This document shows positions 1-4,551 of a DNA stretch of 5,827 bases, in pieces (the stretch's first letter is position 1; each line of letters opens with the position of its first letter). Under the pieces are notes generated by a model. That model saw only the letters and a program-made list of their open reading frames with translations, was not told where the DNA came from and did not search any database. The DNA is from CAYTTR01 sp964440805 (GTDB lineage Bacteria; Acidobacteriota; Aminicenantia; Aminicenantales; Aminicenantaceae), in contig CAYTTR010000068.1 of the NCBI GenBank assembly GCA_964440805.1, positions 1 to 5,827 of the forward strand, written 5' to 3'. A program made the translations under genes and the position numbers.

Positions 1-2
1 AG

Positions 3-101
3 ATATTAAAGTACGGAGCCTCGGTTGCGGTCTTATCACCGGAGGAGTTGAGGGAAGATGTTAAGAGGGAGATTGAGAGGATGAGGAAGGTGTATGAATA
101 A
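3..101 (+). CDS. C-terminal end of a WYL-domain transcriptional regulator (partial, 5' end outside window)
   Basis: An open frame enters from the left edge and ends at TAA 99-101, giving 32 residues that start ILKYGASVAVLSPEELRE and finish in a charged helix ending KVYE. The pattern of hydrophobic strand, G-[AS]-x-V-x-V-L-x-PEELR and amphipathic helix is the usual C-terminal ending of WYL-domain (YafY/DeoR-like) regulators. In those proteins an N-terminal winged helix-turn-helix binds DNA and the WYL part senses a ligand or nucleic acid. Neither the HTH nor the WYL motif is in the window, so the assignment rests on this tail alone. The bases are more GC-rich than the intergenic stretch that follows. 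WYL regulators are often found beside defence or TA genes, but no link to the downstream genes is visible. Confidence 0.6.
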   Translation: MLKYGASVAVLSPEELREDVKREIERMRKVYE

Positions 102-172
102 GAGATTTTCCTTATGATGGGCTTTAAAATAGCAAATTTTTATTTACCATAGGTCACAAGGGTGCCATTGAA

Positions 173-230
173 ATTATAATGTTGGATAATAAATTTGATT
201 AGCAAATAAATTATTATGATGCCGGATAAT
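173..230. repeat. Two imperfect 18-bp direct repeats, 40 bp apart
   Basis: ATTATAATGTTGGATAAT (173-190) recurs as ATTATGATGCCGGATAAT (213-230), matching at 15 of 18 positions. The spacing is 40 bp start to start, about four helical turns, so paired protein-binding sites are conceivable. In such AT-rich DNA chance is also possible. Confidence 0.35.
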
Positions 231-453
231 TTTTATATAAAAAGCAATGCGTTAAGCAAAATCCTGCTTGCCAAATATATTTTTGCCTTTTTTCCAATCT
301 CTATTTGTTCTAATACCCTGCTATTATGATATGTCATCCCAATGGAAGGCTAACTTTACCATTGATATATTTTATCCAAACTATGTCATTCTAAAAAGAC
401 TAAATATAAGTAGATATAGATACTATTTTCTAATAGACGGAGATAATTAAAAT

Positions 454-605
454 CAGGGAGACAGAAAAACAGAGCAATTGAGAGATTATCCGATGGTCCT
501 TGATTTAAAGGAATATACAGAAGGTGATATCTCCCCTATTCGGGGACACGTGATTTGGTATTAAACCGGCTGATTGAAAAGCCGGATAAAAAGAAAAAGA
601 AATAA
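454..605 (+). pseudogene. Possible decayed reading frame with Lys-rich end
   Basis: One frame reads RDYPMVLDLKEYTEGDISPI and stops at 562. Another frame, entered near 540, reads GTRDLVLNRLIEKPDKKKKK and stops at TAA 603-605. The two could be the two halves of one C-terminal coding end broken by a frameshift close to 540. The second half contains the hairpin at 566-585. I do not recognise the family and there is no usable start. It lies directly upstream of the lipoprotein gene on the same strand. Chance open frames cannot be excluded. Confidence 0.2.
566..585. other. GC-rich perfect hairpin
   Basis: CCGGCT (566-571) and AGCCGG (580-585) are perfect inverted arms around an 8-base loop. The bases that follow on the + strand are A-rich rather than a T-run, so it is not a standard intrinsic terminator on that strand. 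On the - strand only a short T-rich stretch follows. It may simply be part of the decayed frame it sits in. Confidence 0.4.
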
Positions 606-628
606 TTTTTAGGGAGGTTGATTAAGAT

Positions 629-1309
629 ATGAAAAGTTTAAAAATTATGTCCCATTATTTTTATGTTTTTATGCTTATGCTTCTTTTATTTACTTCATGT
701 GAAAAATCACCGACAACACCTGATACCCCTCAATATCCAACTATTCATTCATTTAGTTCAAGTGTTTCAGAGCTTGCCAGAGGCAAATCTTGTACTCTAT
801 CATGGAATGTTTCAAATGCAACAAAGGTAGAAATCGATAATGGTATTGGTCAAGTTCCACTTTCAGGATCTCAGGAAGTAAGCCCTACAAGCACAACGAC
901 CTATACTTTGACAGCAACAAATAATGATGGCCAGAGAGAGGCAACTTGTAAAATTGAAATAATAGATGGAGCTATTTTGGTTATGACTCAAGGCCCTAAA
1001 TGGAAGGAAACTGAATGGACTTTTGCATATTTTGGGATAGTGAAAAACAACGGCACATGGAAAGCTGAGTTTGTGAAAGTTTATATTTACCTCTACAACA
1101 AAAATGGTGGTTTGATTGATACAAAATTCAGTTATGTAGATAAAACTAATATTAGCCCGGGAGAAAAATCATCTTGGGAAGTAAGCTGGTGGGACGACGA
1201 TAAATCCATAAGAAAAAAAATAGAAAAATCCAAAACTGAATATGAAATAGAATGGTCTGAATATGATTTTCTAATGCGAACAGGAAAACAAAGAGTATCG
1301 AACTATTAA
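629..1309 (+). CDS. Lipoprotein with bacterial Ig-like domain and C-terminal beta domain
   Basis: This 226-residue protein starts at ATG 629, with AGGGAGG 11 bases upstream supporting that start. Residues 1-23 form a type II signal peptide (two Lys, then a hydrophobic Phe/Leu/Met core) ending in the lipobox-like FTSC, so Cys24 is the likely lipidated residue. Phe at -3 is less usual than Leu. A short Pro/Thr linker (25-37) follows. Residues about 38-112 match bacterial Ig-like beta-sandwich repeats: the LSWNVSNATKVEIDNGIG segment and the TSTTTYTLTATN segment are typical. Cys55 and Cys107 lie near opposite ends of this domain and could form a disulfide. Residues about 115-215 have the pattern of a second beta domain (VKNNGTWKAEFVKVYIYLYN, then a 'SPGEKSSW' turn) resembling FxLYD-type folds. 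It probably faces the periplasm or cell surface; ligand and role are unknown. It is transcribed alone, opposite to the TA genes downstream. Confidence 0.85.
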   Translation: MKSLKIMSHYFYVFMLMLLLFTSCEKSPTTPDTPQYPTIHSFSSSVSELARGKSCTLSWNVSNATKVEIDNGIGQVPLSGSQEVSPTSTTTYTLTATNNDGQREATCKIEIIDGAILVMTQGPKWKETEWTFAYFGIVKNNGTWKAEFVKVYIYLYNKNGGLIDTKFSYVDKTNISPGEKSSWEVSWWDDDKSIRKKIEKSKTEYEIEWSEYDFLMRTGKQRVSNY

Positions 1310-1327
1310 CTAGTACTTGATTACATG

Positions 1328-1464
1328 AAAAAGAGTGACAGCTTATCTATTCACCTCAATTATGAAGCGATGCAAAAATATCACAAGATGTTCATATTGC
1401 CGGCAGCGGAATTTTTATGTTGACTGAAAAAATGGAGTAAATATGCGAACTGTTCTCATTTTTT
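1328..1464 (+). repeat. MITE-like repeat, copy 1 (most diverged)
   Basis: From AAAAAGAGTGACAGCTTAT to the ACTGTTCTCATTTTT end, this stretch aligns along its whole length with copy 3 (3723-3855). It shares the CAGCTTATC start, the core around ATATCACAAGATGTTC (1378-1393), and the ACTGAAAAAATGGAGTAAATATG end (1423-1445 region). Its terminal repeats have decayed: GTGACAGCT on the left versus AACTGTTCTC on the right. It contains no transposase. It lies between the stop of the lipoprotein gene and the 3' end of vapC-1, in the same orientation as the other two copies. Confidence 0.75.
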
Positions 1465-1497
1465 CTCCTAATTTTTTATTTGATCTTTTCCTTTTGC

Positions 1498-1893
1498 TCA
1501 CAACACCCGAAACATAGGACTGTCTTTCAATCCGGTATCGAAGGTAATTGTCTCCTTACAGCCTGCTTTTTGCCCGGCGAGGCCGATTAAATAATCGGAA
1601 AAATCTCCCCTTTTTTGCTTGTAGTCAGCCAGGCTCTGCCACAGTAAATCTTTGCTTTCGAATTGGAATTGTTTTGTTCTTAATATTCTGTCAAGAACCC
1701 GGGCTATTTCCTTGCGCTCATATCTGTAGGCAGTCTCCAAAACCCAAACAAGCTCACAGACGACAATATCAGCAATAAAGAACATTTGCCCCTGAGACAA
1801 CCCTTTTTCAATTTCACTCATGGCTTTTTTTGCCTGTTCCGGCTCATCCTGAGTTAAGTATCTAACCAGCATGTTTGTGTCCAGCCCAATCAT
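1498..1893 (-). CDS. vapC: VapC-family PIN-domain ribonuclease toxin (vapBC-1)
   Basis: This is a 131-residue, full-length single PIN domain. The signature is complete: the N-terminal strand GLDTNMLVRYL with Asp5, Glu47 in VVCELVWVLE, Asp97/Asp100 in GDFSDYLIGLA, and Asp119 in TITFDTGLK. These acidic residues coordinate the metal ions used to cut RNA in VapC toxins, which typically cleave tRNA or rRNA in the cytoplasm and block translation. The RNA target cannot be told from sequence. Its ATG overlaps the TGA of the upstream antitoxin gene by ATGA (1890-1893), the classic antitoxin-first coupling. No clear terminator follows the stop, and the MITE-like copy 1 begins about 30 bases beyond it. 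The gene looks intact. Confidence 0.94.
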   Translation of the reverse strand: MIGLDTNMLVRYLTQDEPEQAKKAMSEIEKGLSQGQMFFIADIVVCELVWVLETAYRYERKEIARVLDRILRTKQFQFESKDLLWQSLADYKQKRGDFSDYLIGLAGQKAGCKETITFDTGLKDSPMFRVL

Positions 1894-2135
1894 TTTGATT
1901 TTCCGGCCCTTTCTCTAATGGCCTCATCCATTTCCTGGAGAGACACCGCTTTTCTGCCCGGTTTTTTCAATATCCCCTTTAGTTCCCGCACATCAAGAAC
2001 AACCGGCCTCATATACACTTCTCCGTCTTCTTTAATTATGAAATCAATTTTATCTCCCGAATTGAGCTTCATATAGTCTCTTATTTCCTTGGGGACAACA
2101 CATTGACCTTTGGTAGTTATGGTTGATTCAGCCAT
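1890..2135 (-). CDS. vapB: VapB antitoxin, AbrB/SpoVT type (vapBC-1)
   Basis: From the chosen start the product is about 81 residues. Residues 1-45 form the swapped-hairpin AbrB DNA-binding fold (AESTITTKGQCVVPKEIRDY, then LNSGDKIDF and EDGEVYMRP). The tail contains PGRKAVSLQEMDEAIRERAG, the kind of segment that wraps round the toxin and blocks its active site. I prefer the ATG at 2133-2135 because a GGGG ribosome-binding tract (2143-2146) lies 7 bases upstream. A longer frame from ATG 2151-2153 would add six residues (MCWGKK) unlike the family and would put the start inside an operator half-site. Its TGA overlaps the vapC start, so the two are made together. VapB-VapC complexes typically repress their own promoter, and a fitting palindrome lies just upstream. 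Confidence 0.92.
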   Translation of the reverse strand: MAESTITTKGQCVVPKEIRDYMKLNSGDKIDFIIKEDGEVYMRPVVLDVRELKGILKKPGRKAVSLQEMDEAIRERAGKSK

Positions 2136-2152
2136 TTTTTTACCCCAACACA

Positions 2153-2210
2153 TCTTACCGTTATTAATTAATTCTTACTTTAAGGTAAGATATATACAAG
2201 CAAATGTCAA
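2153..2210 (-). promoter_or_regulatory. vapBC-1 promoter and palindromic operator
   Basis: Reading the - strand, TTGACA (2205-2210) is a perfect -35. At 17-bp spacing the -10 would be TACCTT (2182-2187), a weak match. That -10 lies inside an 18-bp near-palindrome, TCTTAC-TTTAAG-GTAAGA (2173-2190). A third half-site, TCTTACC, lies at 2153-2159, so GGTAAGA/TCTTAC occurs three times within 38 bp. This is the arrangement expected for autorepression by an AbrB-type VapB, alone or with VapC. The half-site assignment is by eye. Confidence 0.65.
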
Positions 2211-2268
2211 GGGAAATGGATGGGAAATTGGCCGGATTTAATAACAGAAATAAATCGGTCTCGATTAA

Positions 2269-2376
2269 CTTATAGAAAGCTTAAGAATTACATTAAAAGA
2301 AGCCTTATCGATGAATAGGAAAGAGGCGATCTCAGCTGCAGGAGATGAATTCCAGGAAGAAAAAATTGCCTTATGA
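2269..2376 (+). pseudogene. hicB: HicB-like antitoxin, C-terminal remnant
   Basis: The frame gives 35 residues starting LIESLRITLKEAL, continuing MNRKEAISAAGDEF, and ending QEEKIAL before TGA 2374-2376. This is the usual C-terminal helix of the small HicB-type antitoxins paired with short HicA toxins. A stop codon (TAA 2266-2268) lies immediately before it. Further upstream in the same frame a degraded W-E-I-G-R-I (2221-2238) may be what is left of the conserved WWIGWI-type strand. About ten codons with four stops separate the two, where an intact gene would have roughly fifteen. The HicB fold is therefore destroyed and no start codon remains. The end overlaps the hicA ATG by ATGA (2373-2376), so the original operon junction is still intact. 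Antitoxin-first order fits this HicA family. Confidence 0.7.
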
Positions 2377-2558
2377 AAAGGCGCCAACTCCTTAAGCACC
2401 TCCGAAAACATGGTTGTGAATTTCTCCGAGAAGGGAAGCGTCATTCCTGGTGACAAAACCCCAAATTGAATAAACGATCATCAGTTCCCAGGCATTCTGA
2501 AATTAGCGACAACTTAAGCGCTAAAATATGTAAAGACCTTGGGATTCCGCTACCCTGA
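2373..2558 (+). pseudogene. hicA: HicA-like mRNA interferase toxin with in-frame TGA
   Basis: The frame runs ATG 2373 to TGA 2556-2558 and would encode about 61 residues, the normal length for HicA. It starts MKRRQLLKHLRKHGCEFLRE, then GKRHSW, then has a TGA at codon 27 (2451-2453). It resumes with QNPKLNKRSSVPRHSEI and ends with KICKDLGIPLP, all still in family register. HicA toxins fold as a dsRBD-like mRNA interferase whose catalytic His corresponds to His24 here (KRHS). Relatives of this type commonly have a second Trp after HSW, so one TGG-to-TGA change would explain the stop. Other genes here use TGA as a normal stop and TGG for Trp, so recoding is unlikely. The truncated product would be 26 residues and inactive. 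Loss of the toxin fits the ruined hicB just upstream. Confidence 0.75.
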
Positions 2559-2570
2559 ATCAAAAAATGC

Positions 2571-2712
2571 AAAAAATGGGGGCAGCTTATCCATTCACCT
2601 GTTTTTTTAATGCAATAATATCACAGGATGTTCGTGCTGCTGGGTGCGGATTTTTTCTGTTAACAAAAAAATTGGGTAAATATGCGAAGTTTCCCACTGC
2701 TGTTCCCCTTTT
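2571..2712 (+). repeat. MITE-like repeat, copy 2
   Basis: The core from CAGCTTATCCATT (2583 on) to TTCTGTTAAC (ending 2664) is nearly identical to copy 3, with only a few substitutions and one T-run length change. The left end reads AAAAAATGGGGGCAGCT. The right end carries GCTGTTCCCCTTTTT (2698-2712) but has about 11 extra bases relative to copy 3 between TATGCGA and GCTGTT. It starts only about a dozen bases after the stop of the hicA pseudogene and ends at the GC-rich gene stump. No transposase frame is present. Confidence 0.8.
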
Positions 2713-2720
2713 TCTTCTTC

Positions 2721-2860
2721 TTGGCTGACTATGCCGAGGAGGACCGCATCATCGCCACCTCAAGCTGACATTTGGCGCCGACAAACCTCCCCCGCCGCTG
2801 CACATGGCTTCGCAGGAATTCCTGATGGACTCTGAGACAGGCGTAGAATATTTTTCATGA
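2721..2860 (+). pseudogene. GC-rich 3' stump of an unrecognised gene, frameshifted
   Basis: This stretch is visibly richer in G and C than everything around it. One frame (from 2721) reads LADYAEEDRIIA and then hits a stop. Another frame (from 2759) reads LKLTFGADKPPPPLHMASQE and continues to a stop at TGA 2858-2860, with an ending of GVEYFS. Joining the two with a one-base shift near 2756-2759 gives one continuous plausible C-terminus. I think a transposase or other mobile-element protein is possible, but I cannot name the family. It starts right at the right end of MITE-like copy 2 and its end lies about 20 bases from the stop of vapC-2 on the other strand. The base composition suggests a different origin. 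Confidence 0.4.
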
Positions 2861-2878
2861 TTCTTTTCTCACAAAAAA

Positions 2879-3280
2879 TCACTCAATCCAATTCTCTATT
2901 TTAAGGTCCGGAACTCTGTTGAATTCCTTTTCATTGTTTGTGACAAGAATGCAACCGGCAGAAAAGGCATGCGCCGCAATAAGCATATCCAGCGCACCAA
3001 TAGGAGTTCCCTGCTTTTCCAGATGACACCTGATCTTTCCATAAGACTGTGATGCTTTATGGTCATAAGCAATGATTTCCATGGGAGCAGCGAATTGAGC
3101 CAGCGCCAGTTGATTTTGTGCAGGCTTTTTACTTTTCACTGCACCATAAAAGAGTTCGCTCAGGGTTATTGACGAGATACCGATATCCGAAATCCGAGAT
3201 TTTTGAAATCTTTTCAGAACAAGCGCAGGTTTTTGCTTTATGACGTAGATGCAAGTATTTGTATCGAGCATGTACCTCAT
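2879..3280 (-). CDS. vapC: VapC-family PIN-domain ribonuclease toxin (vapBC-2)
   Basis: The product is 133 residues, a full-length PIN domain. The first strand is MRYMLDTNTCIYVIK with catalytic Asp6. Glu42 lies in SSITLSELFYGA, Asp98 in IGALDMLIAAHA, and the final motif is ILVTNNEKEFNRVPDLKIENW. The spacing Asp6-Glu42-Asp98 and the VTNN-x-x-EF ending are those of the VapC group that cuts initiator tRNA(fMet) in enterobacteria. Target specificity here is inferred from similarity only. It differs clearly from VapC-1, so the two modules are not recent duplicates. The ATG shares one base with the antitoxin stop (TAATG), implying translational coupling. No terminator is obvious between the stop and the facing GC-rich stump. 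Confidence 0.95.
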   Translation of the reverse strand: MRYMLDTNTCIYVIKQKPALVLKRFQKSRISDIGISSITLSELFYGAVKSKKPAQNQLALAQFAAPMEIIAYDHKASQSYGKIRCHLEKQGTPIGALDMLIAAHAFSAGCILVTNNEKEFNRVPDLKIENWIE

Positions 3281-3507
3281 TAAAGGTTTTCCCTTTTATC
3301 CTGGGGGGGCTGCTTCCTGCTTTCCATGAAGTCTCCGGTGAATTGATCAAGACTTTTTAACAGAGATGACCAGGGAGCATCTTTGGGGATAAGAATGACG
3401 ATATTTCCTAATCTTTTAATAAAAACATCATCCCCGGGAAGACGGAACTCCTTAGGCAGTCTAACAGCCTGACTTCGTCCGTTCATGAAAATTTTGGCGG
3501 TTTGCAA
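3280..3507 (-). CDS. vapB: VapB antitoxin with TTG start (vapBC-2)
   Basis: This 75-residue antitoxin opens with QTAKIFMNGRSQAVRLPKEF, the hallmark DNA-binding strand-turn-helix of the VapB/AbrB-like family, followed by LPGDDVFIKRLGNIVILIPK. Residues about 44-75 (PWSSLLKSLDQFTGDFMESR onward) are the usual toxin-binding tail. The start codon is TTG (3505-3507), not ATG. The next ATG, at codon 8, would remove the first beta strand, and AGGAG lies 6-7 bases before the TTG, so the TTG start is well supported. A weak initiation codon on the antitoxin would affect antitoxin dose. It overlaps vapC by one base. Expression is probably autoregulated through the palindrome on the -10 element. Confidence 0.93.
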   Translation of the reverse strand: MQTAKIFMNGRSQAVRLPKEFRLPGDDVFIKRLGNIVILIPKDAPWSSLLKSLDQFTGDFMESRKQPPQDKRENL

Positions 3508-3530
3508 AAATAACTCCTTTTCTTAATTGA

Positions 3531-3569
3531 TATATACCGTAGTATATATTTATTTGAGAATTCCGTCAA
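3531..3569 (-). promoter_or_regulatory. vapBC-2 sigma-70-type promoter overlapped by a palindromic operator
   Basis: On the - strand, TTGACG (3564-3569) and TATACT (3541-3546) are separated by exactly 17 bp, a strong housekeeping-type promoter. The -10 is covered by a perfect inverted repeat, TATATAC-CGTA-GTATATA (3531-3548). Repressor bound there would occlude RNA polymerase, as expected for conditional autorepression by VapB/VapC. The ribosome binding site AGGAG and the TTG start follow about 25-35 bases downstream. Confidence 0.8.
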
Positions 3570-3601
3570 ACGACATAAGCATTGACTCTCTCCATTAAGC
3601 A

Positions 3602-3624
3602 GACGCCGAAATGCGGTGTTTTTT
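3602..3624 (+). terminator. Orphan intrinsic-terminator-like hairpin
   Basis: GACGCCG (3602-3608) pairs with CGGTGTT (3614-3620), including two G-T pairs, round a 5-base loop and runs into six T residues (3619-3624). In form it is a rho-independent terminator for the + strand. No + strand gene lies just upstream: the preceding 720 bases are the oppositely directed vapBC-2. It may be left from a deleted gene or may block antisense transcription into the neighbouring DNA. Confidence 0.4.
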
Positions 3625-3722
3625 CTCGATGTTCTTATTAATTCATCTAATGGTGGGATTTAGACGATGGGACGGGGCAAAATCGTCGAATCCAAAGTGT
3701 AAAAAAAAGAAAAAAAGGAAAA

Positions 3723-3855
3723 AAAAAGGGGGACAGCTTATCCATTTACCTATTTTTTTTAATGCAATAATATCACAGGATGTTCGTGCTGCTGGGTGCG
3801 GATTTTTTCTGTTAACTGAAAAAATAGAGTAAATATGTGAGCTGTCCCCATTTTT
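3723..3855 (+). mobile_element. MITE-like fold-back element, copy 3 (best preserved)
   Basis: The ends form a terminal inverted repeat. GGGGACAGCT (3729-3738) matches AGCTGTCCCC (3840-3849) perfectly, and AAAAA/TTTTT extend it on the outside. After five mostly mismatched bases, ATTTAC and CTATTTTTT continue the match inward, giving arms of roughly 30-35 bp around an interior containing GCTGCTGGGTGCGG. The element is about 133 bp and codes for nothing convincing; a 73-codon frame crossing it is not conserved in copies 1 and 2. Size, inverted ends and multiple copies fit a non-autonomous miniature element moved by a transposase encoded elsewhere. A target-site duplication is not evident because the left flank is a long A-rich run (3701-3727). 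Confidence 0.8.
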
Positions 3856-3856
3856 G

Positions 3857-3973
3857 GGAGAACGTTGCTGTTCCGTCTTTTAAAAGATATACTTCAAACC
3901 CTCTCATGAAAGCACTTCGGGCAGTAGTTTCACAACAGAGATTGGTCAACACACCGCCGACCACAACCGTTGA
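3857..3973 (-). pseudogene. Isochorismatase-family cysteine hydrolase, internal fragment
   Basis: About 38 residues in one frame read TVVVGGVLTNLCCETTARSA and then FMRGFEVYLLKDGTAT. This is the conserved active-site segment of isochorismatase-like hydrolases, in which the Cys of the V-x-TN-x-C motif is the nucleophile and ETTA-x-x-A-x-x-RG-x-x-V leads to the D-x-TAT strand. The rest of the protein, normally about 180-220 residues, is absent on both sides. Towards the N-terminus the match stops where the beta-barrel remnant begins. Towards the C-terminus it stops at the edge of MITE-like copy 3, so a 192-base open frame here is a chance fusion of three unrelated pieces. It has no start and no function. 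Confidence 0.75.
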
Positions 3974-4416
3974 ACGGAGGAGTAGGATACTATTTGGCCA
4001 CAATAGATTATGAAGAGACTCAGGAGATGGGTTACCCTGCCGGTTCTTATGTCCACACAGTAACCTGGAGGGCTAAGTCCAATGAGATAGGATTCCATGG
4101 AGGGATTGACTTCGAGTTTGGATTCTCCTCTAATTTCGCCTTTGTTATCGGAGCTATGGGACGATATGTGAAATTTACTGATCTTATGGGAGATTTAGAA
4201 TGGAAAGAACATGGTTTCGGGATTTCTGATTCCGGAACAGAAAAAGACCAAATTCTCTGGTTTGGTTATAATGAGTATCTTTATAGCAAGAAGAAATATC
4301 CACTTATTACCCTTTCGGAGAACAAACCAACTGCATCCTGGTGGTCTGATGTACGCAAAGCTGAAGTTGACCTCACTGGCATTATCTTACAGGCTGGGAT
4401 AAAACTGACTTTTTAG
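3970..4416 (+). pseudogene. Outer-membrane beta-barrel protein, 5'-truncated remnant
   Basis: About 147 residues remain. They start GGVGYYLATIDYEE, include IGFHGGIDFEFGFSSNFAFV and GAMGRYVKFTDL, and end TGIILQAGIKLTF with a terminal Phe. Alternating hydrophobic/aromatic strands, Gly-rich turns and the C-terminal Phe recognised by the BAM machinery are typical of small outer-membrane beta-barrels (OmpW/OmpA-barrel-like). About five to six strands survive; a complete barrel would have eight or more and a signal peptide. The nominal TTG start at 3970 has no ribosome binding site or signal sequence and lies on the join with the oppositely oriented hydrolase fragment. I therefore read it as a dead 3' piece. 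The exact join is uncertain by several bases. Confidence 0.7.
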
Positions 4417-4551
4417 GTTTTAAGTTGCTTTCATAAATACTGATTTTTGGTCACTGGATTTTTGGTTTTTTTAACTGAATGATATTATTATTTTCGATCA
4501 TTTAATGGCAGCTTAGGTATCTATTATTGCAGTGAACCAGAGTTTTTTATA

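Larger units (their letters stand above)
102..628. other. AT-rich intergenic stretch, no convincing gene
   Basis: About 525 bases separate the regulator tail from the lipoprotein gene. Many stops occur in all frames. One 60-codon frame (268-450, +) begins at TTG without a ribosome binding site and has no recognisable motif, so I do not call it. What can be seen is a pair of similar 18-mers (173-190 and 213-230), a possible decayed reading frame at 454-605, and a small GC-rich hairpin at 566-585. The last 18 bases carry the Shine-Dalgarno sequence of the lipoprotein gene (AGGGAGG, 611-617). No clear -35/-10 pair stands out. Confidence 0.6.

Noticed and set aside
268..450. 60-codon + strand open frame
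   Set aside because: It starts at TTG with no ribosome binding site, has no family motif, and lies in very AT-rich DNA with frames broken all round. I treat it as chance.
2451..2453. TGA in hicA as a recoded Trp codon
   Set aside because: vapB-1, both vapC genes and the nucleotidyltransferase end in TGA, and Trp is TGG elsewhere. A simple nonsense mutation in a dying module is more likely.
2265..2456. 63-codon - strand open frame
   Set aside because: It is the antisense shadow of the hicBA remnants, whose + strand translation is clearly family-like.
3129..3350. 73-codon - strand frame overlapping vapB-2 and vapC-2
   Set aside because: It is an out-of-frame shadow of two strongly supported genes.
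3611..3832. 73-codon + strand open frame running into MITE-like copy 3
   Set aside because: It crosses a poly-A run and the repeat. The same frame is broken in copies 1 and 2, so the repeat is not coding.
1328..3855. CRISPR array interpretation of the three repeats
   Set aside because: The repeats are about 135 bp, spaced by more than 1 kb, and have transposon-like inverted ends, so they do not form an array.
4442..4466. GATTTTTGGT direct repeat after the beta-barrel stump
   Set aside because: Two 10-bp copies 15 bases apart in T-rich DNA are easily due to chance.
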